NCBI RefSeq assembly: GCF_001565895.1
Contig: NZ_LSNE01000011.1
Coordinates: 231,358 to 295,357, forward strand
DNA: 64,000 nucleotides
Direction of reading: 5' to 3'
Source: Paraglaciecola hydrolytica
GTDB lineage: Bacteria > Pseudomonadota > Gammaproteobacteria > Enterobacterales > Alteromonadaceae
Shown here: one piece after another, positions 10,848-19,494 of the stretch
Layout: each line of letters starts with the position of its first letter
Position numbering within the stretch: position 1 is the stretch's first letter
Translations under genes and position numbers: made by a program
The notes under the pieces: generated by a model
The model's database searches: none
The model's input: only the letters and a program-made list of their open reading frames with translations
Told to the model about the DNA's origin: nothing

Positions 10848-11156
10848 TTAAAGGGATTTTTGTTCAATCTGTGTAAGTGCATGCTGTAATTCTTCAAGAT
10901 ACTGGGTTTTATCGAAACAAGGGGTTGGGAAGTCTTTTTAGCTCCAATACCAACCTTGTTTCTGTTTTGTTTTGTCATCACGATGGGGATTGAGCCAATG
11001 TCCCTAGTATACAAACTGTTGATAACATTCCATTTTTGCCAAAAATATCCAACAACTATATTCACCACAATCGCAGGCGTAAGACATTAAAGTTGTCGTT
11101 TGTTGGTTTAATGCGGCCTGAATATCCGTGATAGAAAAAGTTGGTATAAGAGCCAT
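10848..11156 (-). pseudogene. Broken small gene with two in-frame stop codons
   Basis: One minus-strand frame of 103 codons keeps a protein-like composition throughout: it starts MALIPTFSITDIQAALNQQ, has a Cys-rich stretch YACDCGEYSCWIF, then a TAG after QQFVY, continues GHWLNPHRDD and GWYWS, then a TAA, and ends KDFPTPCFDKTQYLEELQ before the final TAA. Both stops are point nonsense codons and the frame is never shifted. I do not recognise the family. It is most simply a recently decayed gene; stop readthrough is not excluded. Confidence 0.6.
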
Positions 11157-11269
11157 TAATTTCCCACAAATAACAGCGCGAGCTAAAAGTTAATACGCCC
11201 TAGTGTAAGTAAAATATTCTACAATGAAATAGTAACGAGCTTGCATGATGAAGCCACTTTTGTTGTGCT

Positions 11270-11470
11270 CGCCAGGCATGGTGCGTAGCTGGGAGAGGAG
11301 GGCCATTTTCGCCATTACTCTCAAACATCCTAGGGACTGACTTTAATAACGAGCTTGAACGCCGAGGACATAAGTTCTGCCGTTAGGCGGATGACTGTAG
11401 TATCTATGTCAAAAGTGACCACGTGGGGCAGCGCGTTTTTTTTAACGTTTCCCTTCAAAAGCTTAAGCTT
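11270..11470 (+). pseudogene. Group II intron reverse transcriptase fragment (degenerate)
   Basis: A plus-strand frame reads GGPFSPLLSNI from 11297, then NELERRGHKFCR-stop-ADDC and IYVKSDHVGQRV up to about 11470. This is the RT4-RT5 region of group II intron-encoded proteins, whose consensus is QGGPLSPLLSNI and RYADDCNIYV. The catalytic YADD box has its Tyr codon changed to TAG. Upstream sequence to about 11230 may be frameshifted remains. The 3' side stops abruptly at the end of dxs, overlapping its stop codon by about 8 bp. No intron RNA domains were recognised. Confidence 0.8.
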
Positions 11471-13325
11471 GAAAAGCAGCGATTTTCGCTAGTATCCCCG
11501 CTGCATCCATGCCCAATTCAGCATACATTTCTTGTTGGGTACCTTGCATAATAAACTCATCAGGCAAACCTACTTGCAGTAGTTTACAGCTGTGTTTACT
11601 CGACATGAGATATTCCGCAACTGCGCTGCCTGCACCGCCCATGATTGCACCGTCTTCTAGGCTGACAAATAAGTCGTGGTTGGCTGCCAGTTGCTCAATG
11701 ATGGCGGTGTCTAATGGTTTAACAAAACGCATATCAATGACCGTGGCGTTGATTTGTTCGCCAGCCGCCTGAGCAAAAGGTAATAACACCCCAAAGTTTA
11801 GAATCGCGACTTTTTCGCCTGTGCGAATAGTGCGGCTTTTGCCCAGTGGCATCTCCGTCATTTCGGTTTCAGGGGTAACGCCAGTTGCGGCACCACGGGG
11901 GTAACGCACTGCGGCGGGTTTGTTGAGTTTATGGCCGGTATACAACATTTGGCGGCATTCATTTTCGTCGGCAGGCGCCATGATCACCATGTTGGGAATA
12001 CAGCGCAAAAACGGGATGTCAAAGGCACCTTGGTGAGTTGGGCCATCGGCACCCACTAAACCTGCACGATCGATGGCAAACAATACCGGCAAATTCTGTA
12101 AGGCTACATCGTGGATCAATTGATCGTAAGCCCGTTGTAAAAAGGTTGAATAAATCGCAACTACAGCGTTGAGGCCTTCTTTGGCGAGGCCTGCGGCAAA
12201 GGTTACGGCATGTTGTTCGGCAATGGCTACATCAAAGTACTGCTCAGGAAACTGTTGGGAAAATTTTACCATGCCCGAGCCTTCTCGCATGGCCGGAGTG
12301 ACTGCCATTAATTTAGGATCAAGTGTTGCCATGTCACACAACCAGTCGCCAAAGATGGCGGAAAAGGTGGGGTTGCTGGGGGCTGATTTGGGTAAACCTG
12401 CGGCATTAGGATTAAATTTGGGGACAGCATGAAATTTAATGGGGTCACGCTCGGCGAGCTCAAAACCCTTACCTTTTTTGGTCACTACATGCAGGATTTG
12501 TGGACCCTTGATATTGCGCATATTACGCAGAGTTTCGACTACGCCTTTAACATCATGGCCATCGATAGGGCCAATATAATTAAAGCCCAGTTCTTCAAAT
12601 ATGGTGCCTGGTACTACCATGCCTTTGATGTGCTCTTCGGCGCGGCTGGCAAATTCTTTGATGGGGGGCACAGAGCTTAGTAATTTTTTACTGCCATCTC
12701 GAATGGTATTAAACAAACTGCCGGTGAGTAAGCGGGCCAAGTGGCTATTAAGCGCACCAACGTTTTCGGAGATAGACATCTCGTTATCGTTCAGTACCAC
12801 TAACAAATCTTTGTCGATGTCTCCACCGTGATTTAAGGCTTCAAAAGCCATGCCGGCGGTCATCGCACCATCGCCAATCACGGCAACAACTTTACGGCCT
12901 TTATTTTCTTTTTCGGCCGCAACGGCCATGCCCAAAGCGGCACTGATAGACGTGGACGAATGTCCCACGGCAAAAGTATCGTATTCACTTTCGGGCGGCC
13001 AAGGGAAGGGGTGTAACCCTCCTTTTTGGCGAATAGTAGGCATACGCTCACGTCTGCCGGTGAGTATTTTATGTGGATAGGCTTGATGGCCCACATCCCA
13101 TAACAAACGATCAAAAGGGGTGTTATATACGTAATGCAAAGCCACGGTTAACTCAACCGTTCCCAACCCTGAGGCAAAATGACCACTACTTTGACTAACA
13201 CAAGTTAACAGGTACTGACGTAACTCGGCAGATAGCTGTTGGAGTTTTTCTTGTGGTAAGCCACGCAGTTGGTCAGGCGTATTGGCTTGCGCCAATATGG
13301 GGTAGTTTGCAAGATCTAGGGTCAT
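11463..13325 (-). CDS. dxs: 1-deoxy-D-xylulose-5-phosphate synthase
   Basis: DXS condenses pyruvate and glyceraldehyde 3-phosphate with thiamine diphosphate, the entry step of the MEP isoprenoid route. The 620-aa protein has the N-terminal [13 protein letters not shown], the thiamine-binding [18 protein letters not shown]...LNDNEMSIS, the transketolase-type middle domain ([17 protein letters not shown]) and the C-terminal domain ([15 protein letters not shown]). Length is standard. It is third in an xseB-ispA-dxs operon, 63 bp after ispA. Its 3' end abuts the group II RT remnant. Confidence 0.98.
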   Translation of the reverse strand: MTLDLANYPILAQANTPDQLRGLPQEKLQQLSAELRQYLLTCVSQSSGHFASGLGTVELTVALHYVYNTPFDRLLWDVGHQAYPHKILTGRRERMPTIRQKGGLHPFPWPPESEYDTFAVGHSSTSISAALGMAVAAEKENKGRKVVAVIGDGAMTAGMAFEALNHGGDIDKDLLVVLNDNEMSISENVGALNSHLARLLTGSLFNTIRDGSKKLLSSVPPIKEFASRAEEHIKGMVVPGTIFEELGFNYIGPIDGHDVKGVVETLRNMRNIKGPQILHVVTKKGKGFELAERDPIKFHAVPKFNPNAAGLPKSAPSNPTFSAIFGDWLCDMATLDPKLMAVTPAMREGSGMVKFSQQFPEQYFDVAIAEQHAVTFAAGLAKEGLNAVVAIYSTFLQRAYDQLIHDVALQNLPVLFAIDRAGLVGADGPTHQGAFDIPFLRCIPNMVIMAPADENECRQMLYTGHKLNKPAAVRYPRGAATGVTPETEMTEMPLGKSRTIRTGEKVAILNFGVLLPFAQAAGEQINATVIDMRFVKPLDTAIIEQLAANHDLFVSLEDGAIMGGAGSAVAEYLMSSKHSCKLLQVGLPDEFIMQGTQQEMYAELGMDAAGILAKIAAFQA

Positions 13326-13388
13326 GAATGGCTAGTCAACTATAGGGTTATTATTTTTCATGCAATGCCATACAAATATTAGTTTGGT

Positions 13389-14279
13389 TTAATACTTGCG
13401 CTGAATAATGAAATCGGTAAAAGATTCCAACATCTGGGTATTGTAAGGTAAAGCGTGCAAAGCTTGAAGCGCTTGTTGATGTAAGTCGTACAGATAAGCC
13501 TTCGCTTGCTCTAATCCAAGCAGAGCCGGATAGGTACTTTTGTTTAATGCTTGGTCTGAACCCTGTGGTTTACCTAAGGTGGCCGAATCACTAGTCACAT
13601 CAAGAATGTCATCTTGCACTTGAAACGCTAGGCCGATGAGTTGGGCATAACGCTGCATGTGCATGTTATTTTCTGTACTTACGTCATCTGTTAAGGCCAT
13701 TACCATCGACACACAGGCAGAGATCAAGGCGCCAGTTTTTTTGCTGTGCAATGATTCAAGTTGTTGTTGGTCAATGAGTTGATTAGTCGCGGCCAAATCC
13801 ATAGCTTGGCCTCCACACATGCCCGAATAACCAGCGGCCTGACTTAATATTTTAACCAAATCAATGCGCTTAGCTTGGGTTTTGTCACTTAATTCACAAT
13901 GACAGAGTATTTCAAAAGCAAGGGTTTGCAAGGCATCACCGGCCAATATCGCGGTGGCTTCATCAAATTTAATGTGGCAAGTAGGTTGTCCACGACGCAG
14001 ATCGTCATCATCCATGGCGGGTAAATCGTCATGGATTAGGGAATACGCATGGATTGCTTCAATGGCAGCAGCAGGGCCTAGCAAATCAGCGGCTTTAAGA
14101 CCGATCATTTCACCACAGGCCATAGTCAAAAACGGTCGCATACGTTTGCCTCCAATTAACAAGGCATAACGCATGGCCTGTTTTAATTGTGGTGCGTGTT
14201 CTGGCAGTCGCTCAATGACATCAACTAAATAGCTATTAACAGCGTGGGAAACCTGCTGCTGGTATTCGTTAAGATCCAT
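13389..14279 (-). CDS. ispA: Farnesyl/geranyl diphosphate synthase
   Basis: IspA elongates dimethylallyl diphosphate with isopentenyl diphosphate to farnesyl diphosphate. The 296-aa protein carries both aspartate-rich motifs: DDLPAMDDDDLRRG (first) and QVQDDILDVTSD (second), together with GGKRMRPFL for substrate diphosphate. Its ATG shares a base with the xseB stop (TAATG), so translation is coupled. Downstream dxs supplies the same pathway. Confidence 0.97.
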   Translation of the reverse strand: MDLNEYQQQVSHAVNSYLVDVIERLPEHAPQLKQAMRYALLIGGKRMRPFLTMACGEMIGLKAADLLGPAAAIEAIHAYSLIHDDLPAMDDDDLRRGQPTCHIKFDEATAILAGDALQTLAFEILCHCELSDKTQAKRIDLVKILSQAAGYSGMCGGQAMDLAATNQLIDQQQLESLHSKKTGALISACVSMVMALTDDVSTENNMHMQRYAQLIGLAFQVQDDILDVTSDSATLGKPQGSDQALNKSTYPALLGLEQAKAYLYDLHQQALQALHALPYNTQMLESFTDFIIQRKY

Positions 14280-14530
14280 TAGTTGTCAGTATTATCAGTG
14301 TCGAAATCTAACAAGTTAGCCTGGCCATTTTGGCTCATCAAAATCTGTACTTTTTGCTCAGCATCTTTCAGTTTCTGCTGACTCAATCGGGCCAGTTGGA
14401 TGCCTCGTTCAAAATTTTGCAGAGCATCTTCCAAGGGCAAATCGCCTTGTTCCATTTTACTGACTATGGTTTCAAGTTCTTGCATCGACTGTTCAAAGGA
14501 TAAGGTTTCTACTTTTTTACGCGTGGTCAT
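14279..14530 (-). CDS. xseB: Exodeoxyribonuclease VII small subunit
   Basis: XseB is the small helical subunit that coats the XseA large subunit. The 83-aa protein has the family core [27 protein letters not shown] and [25 protein letters not shown]. It is the first gene of the xseB-ispA-dxs operon, the standard gammaproteobacterial order. The large subunit is not in the window. Confidence 0.97.
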   Translation of the reverse strand: MTTRKKVETLSFEQSMQELETIVSKMEQGDLPLEDALQNFERGIQLARLSQQKLKDAEQKVQILMSQNGQANLLDFDTDNTDN

Positions 14531-14814
14531 ATTGTCTTCGATATGGCTGGCCTAAGTGCCAAGTTGAGCGCACCATACCTGAGCAAAAAAATCGGGTCAA
14601 ACACTTTTCAATGTCATTTAGCTGCTTTATTTGGTGGTTGTTTAGCAACTTATCCTGTTTTGTTAATATGGGCCTATAGTATCTGCTTAATTAGTCGATA
14701 AAATACTGAAATATGTCAGTAATTTAGTTGTTTTAAGATGGCCTTTTATACGGCAAACTGCATTATAGTGGTTTCAGTTAACATGATCTGTTTAGTTATC
14801 TTTGGGAGTAGAGT

Positions 14815-15579
14815 GTGGATTTAGCAACCATAATAGGAATTCTTGGCTCTATCGGCTTTGTCGTTATGGCAATGGTGCAGGGGGGGGAATTAATGATGTT
14901 TGTTAACGTACCTTCTATCCTGATTGTATTTTGTGGCAGTCTTTTTGTGGTCTTGTCTCAATATACTCTTGGACAATTTTTTGGTGCCGGAAAAATAGCC
15001 GGTAAAGCCTTTATGTTCAAAATCGAAACCCCAGAGTCACAAATTGAAAAAATTGTCGAAATGGCCGATGCTGCCAGAAAAGGGGGGTTTTTGGCCTTAG
15101 AAGAAGCTGAAATTGCCAATCCTTTTATGCAAAAAGGGGTGGATATGTTGGTAGATGGTCATGACGTGGAAGTGGTTAGAGCCACGTTAGCCAAAGATAT
15201 TAGCATGACCTCAGAGCGCCATTTATTTGGTAAAAGTATTTTTAAAGGCTTAGGCGATGTGGCACCTGCCATGGGCATGATAGGTACACTGGTGGGACTT
15301 GTTGCCATGTTATCAAACATGGATGATCCTAAATCTATCGGTCCGGCGATGGCCGTGGCCTTGTTAACAACTTTATATGGTGCAATGTTGGCCAACCTTG
15401 TTTGTTTGCCAATAGCGGTAAAACTGGGTAACCGTGCAGACGAAGAAAAGCTCAATCAAAGTTTAGTGCTCGACGGCATCATTGGTATAGCTGATGGGCA
15501 AAACCCGAGGGTTATTGAAGGTATTTTGAAAAGTTATCTTGCTGCGAATAAACGCGGTAAAGAAGCGGACGCCGAGTAA
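14815..15579 (+). CDS. pomA: Sodium-driven flagellar motor stator protein PomA
   Basis: PomA and PomB form the Na+-conducting stator of the polar flagellum. This 254-aa MotA/TolQ-type protein has four hydrophobic segments (about 3-22, 30-50, 150-172, 180-202) and a large cytoplasmic loop in between that contacts the rotor. MGMIGTLVGLVAML is the family signature. It starts at GTG after a GGGAGTAGA ribosome site and is followed 3 bp later by pomB. Confidence 0.95.
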   Translation: MDLATIIGILGSIGFVVMAMVQGGELMMFVNVPSILIVFCGSLFVVLSQYTLGQFFGAGKIAGKAFMFKIETPESQIEKIVEMADAARKGGFLALEEAEIANPFMQKGVDMLVDGHDVEVVRATLAKDISMTSERHLFGKSIFKGLGDVAPAMGMIGTLVGLVAMLSNMDDPKSIGPAMAVALLTTLYGAMLANLVCLPIAVKLGNRADEEKLNQSLVLDGIIGIADGQNPRVIEGILKSYLAANKRGKEADAE

Positions 15580-15582
15580 GCT

Positions 15583-16521
15583 ATGGCTGACGAACAAGAT
15601 TGTCCCGTTTGTCCACCGGAGGGTCTACCTGCTTGGATGGGCACCTTTGCCGATTTAATGTCGCTATTGATGTGTTTTTTTGTTTTGTTGTTATCCTTTT
15701 CGGAAATGGACGTACTTAAGTTTAAACAAATCGCAGGCTCGATGAAGTTTGCTTTTGGTGTGCAGAATAAAATTGAAGTCAAAGATATTCCCAAAGGCAC
15801 CAGCGTGATTGCCATGGAGTTTAGACCTGGGCGCCCAGAACCCACGCCTATTGATACTATTCAACAACAAACCATCGAAATGACTCAGCAGATGTTAGAG
15901 TTTCAAGCCGGTAGTGAAGATTCTGCGGGCGGCAGACAAAAACAACGGGGTGAGCAAAGAGGCGGGGCAGCCCAACAAACTGCCAGCGAGCAAAGTGCGA
16001 GTAGTCAAACTGCTCAGAGTAAAGATCCCAGCCAAGAACAAACCAGTGAGCGCCTGAAAAAGGTGGAGCAACAATTAGAAAAAGAAATTGTTGATGGGGC
16101 CATCGAGATGGAATCTTTAGGTCAGCAAATCACCATAAGGATCCGCGAGAATGGTTCTTTCTCGGCAGGCTCGGCTTTTTTACAACCCCAGTTTAAGCCG
16201 ATTATACGCAAAATTGGTATGGTGCTGGCGGATATGCCAGGAGATGTAGAAATTTCTGGGCACAGTGATAGTCAGCATATTTCCAATGAACTGTATCGCT
16301 CTAATTGGGATTTATCTGCCCAGCGTGCTGTGGCAGTGGCCGAAGAATTACGCAAGGCTCCTGGTTTTGACGAAAGCCGTATGTCTGTAGTGGGCAAAGC
16401 TGATACTGATCCTCTGGTGCAAGCCAAAGATGCGCAAGGTCGTAGTCGCAATCGGCGGGTAGAGATTGCGATTAAACAAGGTAAACCTAAGATCTCTGAG
16501 CCTATTTCGGTGCTGGAATAA
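15583..16521 (+). CDS. pomB: Sodium-driven flagellar motor stator protein PomB
   Basis: PomB is the ion-binding stator subunit anchored to peptidoglycan. The 312-aa protein has a single membrane segment at about 20-45 with GTFADLMSLLMCFFVLLLSF; the Asp is residue 24, the same number as the essential ion-binding Asp of Vibrio PomB. A Gln/Ser-rich linker (about 95-160) leads to a C-terminal OmpA-like peptidoglycan-binding domain (SGHSD, NWDLSAQRAVAVAEEL, NRRVEIAI). Co-transcribed with pomA. Confidence 0.95.
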   Translation: MADEQDCPVCPPEGLPAWMGTFADLMSLLMCFFVLLLSFSEMDVLKFKQIAGSMKFAFGVQNKIEVKDIPKGTSVIAMEFRPGRPEPTPIDTIQQQTIEMTQQMLEFQAGSEDSAGGRQKQRGEQRGGAAQQTASEQSASSQTAQSKDPSQEQTSERLKKVEQQLEKEIVDGAIEMESLGQQITIRIRENGSFSAGSAFLQPQFKPIIRKIGMVLADMPGDVEISGHSDSQHISNELYRSNWDLSAQRAVAVAEELRKAPGFDESRMSVVGKADTDPLVQAKDAQGRSRNRRVEIAIKQGKPKISEPISVLE

Positions 16522-16663
16522 GTACTTGTCTATCGCTGTATTAGTCTGTGCGATAAGAGACGTGTATCAAGCATATGTTTCATTTGAAGTGGCTTGTGTC
16601 GGTGTTGCTTTAGTTGCGAATATTTATAGAAACTCTGCACCATCTCCTAATAAACCTCAGACA

Positions 16664-16691
16664 CAAAAAAAGCGCTAGGCTAGCGCTTTTT
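16664..16691. terminator. Bidirectional terminator between pomB and bamD
   Basis: AAAAAAA-AGCGCTAG-G-CTAGCGCT-TTTTT is a perfect short-loop hairpin flanked by A-run and T-run, so it can end both pomAB (plus) and bamD (minus) transcripts. Confidence 0.9.
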
Positions 16692-16716
16692 CATCGAACA
16701 TCGAATTACTTGCTAC

Positions 16717-17484
16717 TTAACTAATAAAACTGCTATTGGGGTAGTTAAGTTTTAAGGTTTTCATGGCGTTGATTTTGAGCTCTTCCAAATTTAGCTGATC
16801 ATAACATTCCACCATGATTTCCAGCGCTTCTTGCACGTGGGTGGTGTCTGAATAATATTCCAGTACATAGCGGCCACGGTTAGCTGCAGCGACAAAAGCC
16901 TCACGGCGCATGTAAAAACGTGCGATGGCTATTTCATATTTAGCTAAACGACTTTTAATATGCAACATGCGTTTTTGCGCATCTGCGGCATATTTACTTT
17001 CGGGAAACTTTTCAATCAGGTGTCTGAAATCTTCAAAGGCTTCACGAGAATGGGAAGGGTCGCGATCAGAACGGTCGATACCAATCAATTCTTGAAATAA
17101 ATTTTTATCGGTTTCCATATTGGTTAAACCACGCATATACAGAGCATAATCCACATCGGAATGATTAGGGTTGAGGCGGGTAAAACGGTCAATGGTGGCA
17201 ATGGCTTCGGTGCTTTTACCCGATTTGTAATAACTATAAATGAGATCAAGCTGGATTTGATGGGAGTAAGGACCAAAAGGATATTTGGAGTCAAGGGAGC
17301 TAAGGGTGGCTGTCGCCGCACCGAAGTTACCTAACTTCATTTTTTCTTTGGCATCCAAGTACATCGCTTGTTCGCTGCGGTTTCCAATGACGATATCCTG
17401 TTCATCTGGAGATGAGGAACAGCCTACTACTAAGATAAGCACACCGCTTAGCATTAAGGTATAAATTGAAGATCTTTTGCTCAT
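16717..17484 (-). CDS. bamD: Outer membrane protein assembly factor BamD
   Basis: BamD is the essential lipoprotein of the BAM complex. The 255-aa protein has a lipoprotein signal ending VVGCSSSPDEQ (Cys about residue 22) and five TPR-like helical pairs, including YLDAKEKMKLGNFGAATATL, SHQIQLDLIYSYYKSG and ARFYMRREAFVAAANRGRYV. Length is typical. It diverges from rluD across 167 bp, the conserved gammaproteobacterial arrangement. BamB is encoded at about 30 kb. Confidence 0.96.
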   Translation of the reverse strand: MSKRSSIYTLMLSGVLILVVGCSSSPDEQDIVIGNRSEQAMYLDAKEKMKLGNFGAATATLSSLDSKYPFGPYSHQIQLDLIYSYYKSGKSTEAIATIDRFTRLNPNHSDVDYALYMRGLTNMETDKNLFQELIGIDRSDRDPSHSREAFEDFRHLIEKFPESKYAADAQKRMLHIKSRLAKYEIAIARFYMRREAFVAAANRGRYVLEYYSDTTHVQEALEIMVECYDQLNLEELKINAMKTLKLNYPNSSFIS

Positions 17485-17651
17485 ATTGTTTCTAATTACT
17501 CTTATTTATTGACTGATACCTGATATGTCGTTCATTGAGTATCAAAAATCCGTTAGAATAGTCGTTTATCGATAATTGCTGCGCATTCTACCCTAGCAAA
17601 TTGGGCTATGCACATATTAATCGTCATGTAACCCTACTGGATCTTTATTGA

Positions 17652-18635
17652 ATGTCTACCCACAGTGAAAAAATTCACTTGCAAGCAAGTGTACCGCAAA
17701 ATCTATTTGGCAAACGCTTAGATCAAGCTTTAGCCGAAATGTTCCCTGATTATTCACGTTCACGCTTAAAAGAATGGATTTTAAGCGATTGTGTGACCAT
17801 AAATAACCACGTAGTTAACGTACCCCGTGAAAAAATGATGGGCGAAGAAACGATTGAAATCAACGCCACCATTGAAGTACAGGTGCAACACGAAGGTCAA
17901 AAAATCAAGTTAGATATCGTCTACGAAGATGATGACATTTTAGTGATCAATAAACCGGCTAACTTAGTGGTGCACCCTGGTGCAGGTAATAACAGTGGCA
18001 CAATCTTAAATGCGCTAATTAACCATGCACCCCAAATTGCCAACGTGCCGCGTGCAGGCATTGTGCATCGTTTAGATAAAGATACTACCGGTTTGATGGT
18101 GGTGGCCAAAACCATTATTGCCCAATCTAAATTAGTCGAGCAGTTGCAAGCCCGTGAAGTTAGCCGCGAATACGAAGCTATTGTTTACGGTACTATGGTG
18201 GCAGGTGGCACAGTAGATGCGCCTATAGGTAGACATCCAACTAAACGAATCAATATGGCGGTGCGCGAGTCCGGTAAGCCAGCGGTGACTCATTATCGGG
18301 TAAAAGAAAAATTCCGCGCTCATACCTATATTAGACTTAAATTAGAATCGGGTCGTACTCACCAAATACGAGTGCATATGTCGCATATTCGTTTTCCTAT
18401 TGTGGGCGATCCTAATTATGGTGGTCGTCCACGTCCACCTAAAGCCGCCAACGAGGAGTTTATTGAAACCTTACGCGCCTTTCGCCGTCAGGCATTACAT
18501 GCGGTGCAATTAGAATTAGTGCATCCGGTAAGTGGTGATTGGATGAGCTGGCATGCGCCATTGCCTGCCGATTTTGTGCATTTGTTGTCGATAATTCGTG
18601 GCGACAAAGTCATTAATGGCAATGGTGAGATTTAG
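17652..18635 (+). CDS. rluD: 23S rRNA pseudouridine(1911/1915/1917) synthase RluD
   Basis: RluD modifies helix 69 of 23S rRNA. The 327-aa protein has an N-terminal S4 RNA-binding domain (about 18-80, GKRLDQALAEMFPDYSRSRL) and the RluA-type catalytic domain with the Asp in HRLDKDTTGLMV, VVHPGAGN and LESGRTHQIRVH. It is followed 2 bp later by pgeF, as in E. coli (yfiI-yfiH). Confidence 0.97.
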   Translation: MSTHSEKIHLQASVPQNLFGKRLDQALAEMFPDYSRSRLKEWILSDCVTINNHVVNVPREKMMGEETIEINATIEVQVQHEGQKIKLDIVYEDDDILVINKPANLVVHPGAGNNSGTILNALINHAPQIANVPRAGIVHRLDKDTTGLMVVAKTIIAQSKLVEQLQAREVSREYEAIVYGTMVAGGTVDAPIGRHPTKRINMAVRESGKPAVTHYRVKEKFRAHTYIRLKLESGRTHQIRVHMSHIRFPIVGDPNYGGRPRPPKAANEEFIETLRAFRRQALHAVQLELVHPVSGDWMSWHAPLPADFVHLLSIIRGDKVINGNGEI

Positions 18636-18637
18636 TT

Positions 18638-19396
18638 TTGCCTGAGATTGATTTAATTAAACCTAAGTGGCAAGCACCGGCTAATGTGGTGGCTTATACA
18701 AGCTGTCGCACTGGTGGTGACTCGCTGCCACCTTTTGCATCGTTTAATGTCGCCCAACATGTGGGTGACGATGCAAAGACAGTGGAGTTAAATCGCCAAA
18801 AACTCAGCAACCATAAAAATTTTGTGTGGCTGCAACAAGTGCACAGTAATCTGTGCCTAACATTGCCACTACAAGCTTCCTTGCAAAATAATGCATCACT
18901 GGCAGTGGACGCAGTTTGCACTCGCGAGCCGATGCAGGTTTGCGCAGTGATGACAGCAGATTGTTTGCCAATTTTATTGTGTAATAAACAAGGAACTCAA
19001 GTTGCAGCAGTGCATGCTGGTTGGCGTGGTTTAGCCGATGGCATCATCGAAAACACCGTCAAACAAATGAATGATGCTGGAAGTGAGTTGCTAGCCTGGT
19101 TAGGTCCGGCTATTAGTCAGGCTAATTTTGAGGTGGGTAGCGAGGTTTATCAGGCTTTTTCTGCCTATCCCGAGGCGTTTATATCCTCCCCCAATAGCAC
19201 TCTAGACCAACCCAAATACCTCGCTGATTTATATGCAATTGCTCGACGCAAACTGACTGCCCTTGGAATAAGCAATATCACAGGAGGAGATTTTTGCACC
19301 TATGCTCAAGATTCGTTATTTTTCTCTCATCGACGCGCTACACACCTGGGTTTAAACACCACAGGGCGCATGGTCAGTGCAGTTTATTTACGCTGA
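18638..19396 (+). CDS. pgeF: Peptidoglycan editing factor PgeF / laccase-domain protein (YfiH)
   Basis: A 252-aa DUF152 (multi-copper polyphenol oxidoreductase-type) protein. E. coli YfiH/PgeF removes wrongly incorporated L-serine-containing muropeptide precursors. Zinc/copper ligand motifs are present: TADCLPILLC, AAVHAGWRGLADGI and the C-terminal DFCTYAQDSLFFSHRR. It begins at TTG, 2 bp after rluD, with no nearer ATG keeping PEIDLIKPKW, so initiation may depend on coupling to rluD. Confidence 0.93.
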   Translation: MPEIDLIKPKWQAPANVVAYTSCRTGGDSLPPFASFNVAQHVGDDAKTVELNRQKLSNHKNFVWLQQVHSNLCLTLPLQASLQNNASLAVDAVCTREPMQVCAVMTADCLPILLCNKQGTQVAAVHAGWRGLADGIIENTVKQMNDAGSELLAWLGPAISQANFEVGSEVYQAFSAYPEAFISSPNSTLDQPKYLADLYAIARRKLTALGISNITGGDFCTYAQDSLFFSHRRATHLGLNTTGRMVSAVYLR

Positions 19397-19432
19397 AATA
19401 TTAAAAATTTTATTGGATTCTAAAAAACCTTA

Positions 19433-19461
19433 CTTGAATTGTGGTTATATGGCACCCATAA
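19433..19461 (+). promoter_or_regulatory. Sigma-32-like heat-shock promoter of clpB
   Basis: CTTGAAT at 19433-19439 and CCCATAA at 19455-19461 with a 15-nt spacer match the RpoH pattern (CTTGAA and CCCCATNT). The site lies about 35 bp ahead of the clpB start and in no other gene. The C-rich -10 box is what separates it from a sigma-70 site. Confidence 0.75.
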
Positions 19462-19494
19462 CTGACTCATATACAATCGTTATGGAGTCATATT

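Noticed and set aside
10841..11068. 75-codon minus-strand frame overlapping the broken gene
   Set aside because: It reads in a different frame from the smoother, Cys-rich 103-codon frame at 10848-11156 and its product has no protein-like features.
11157..11287. Possible further group II intron RNA domains upstream of the RT relic
   Set aside because: No domain V hairpin or intron end consensus (GUGYG) was found, so the remnant is limited to coding sequence.
16466..16678. 70-codon plus-strand frame overlapping the end of pomB
   Set aside because: It starts inside pomB in another frame and runs into the terminator; no ribosome site.
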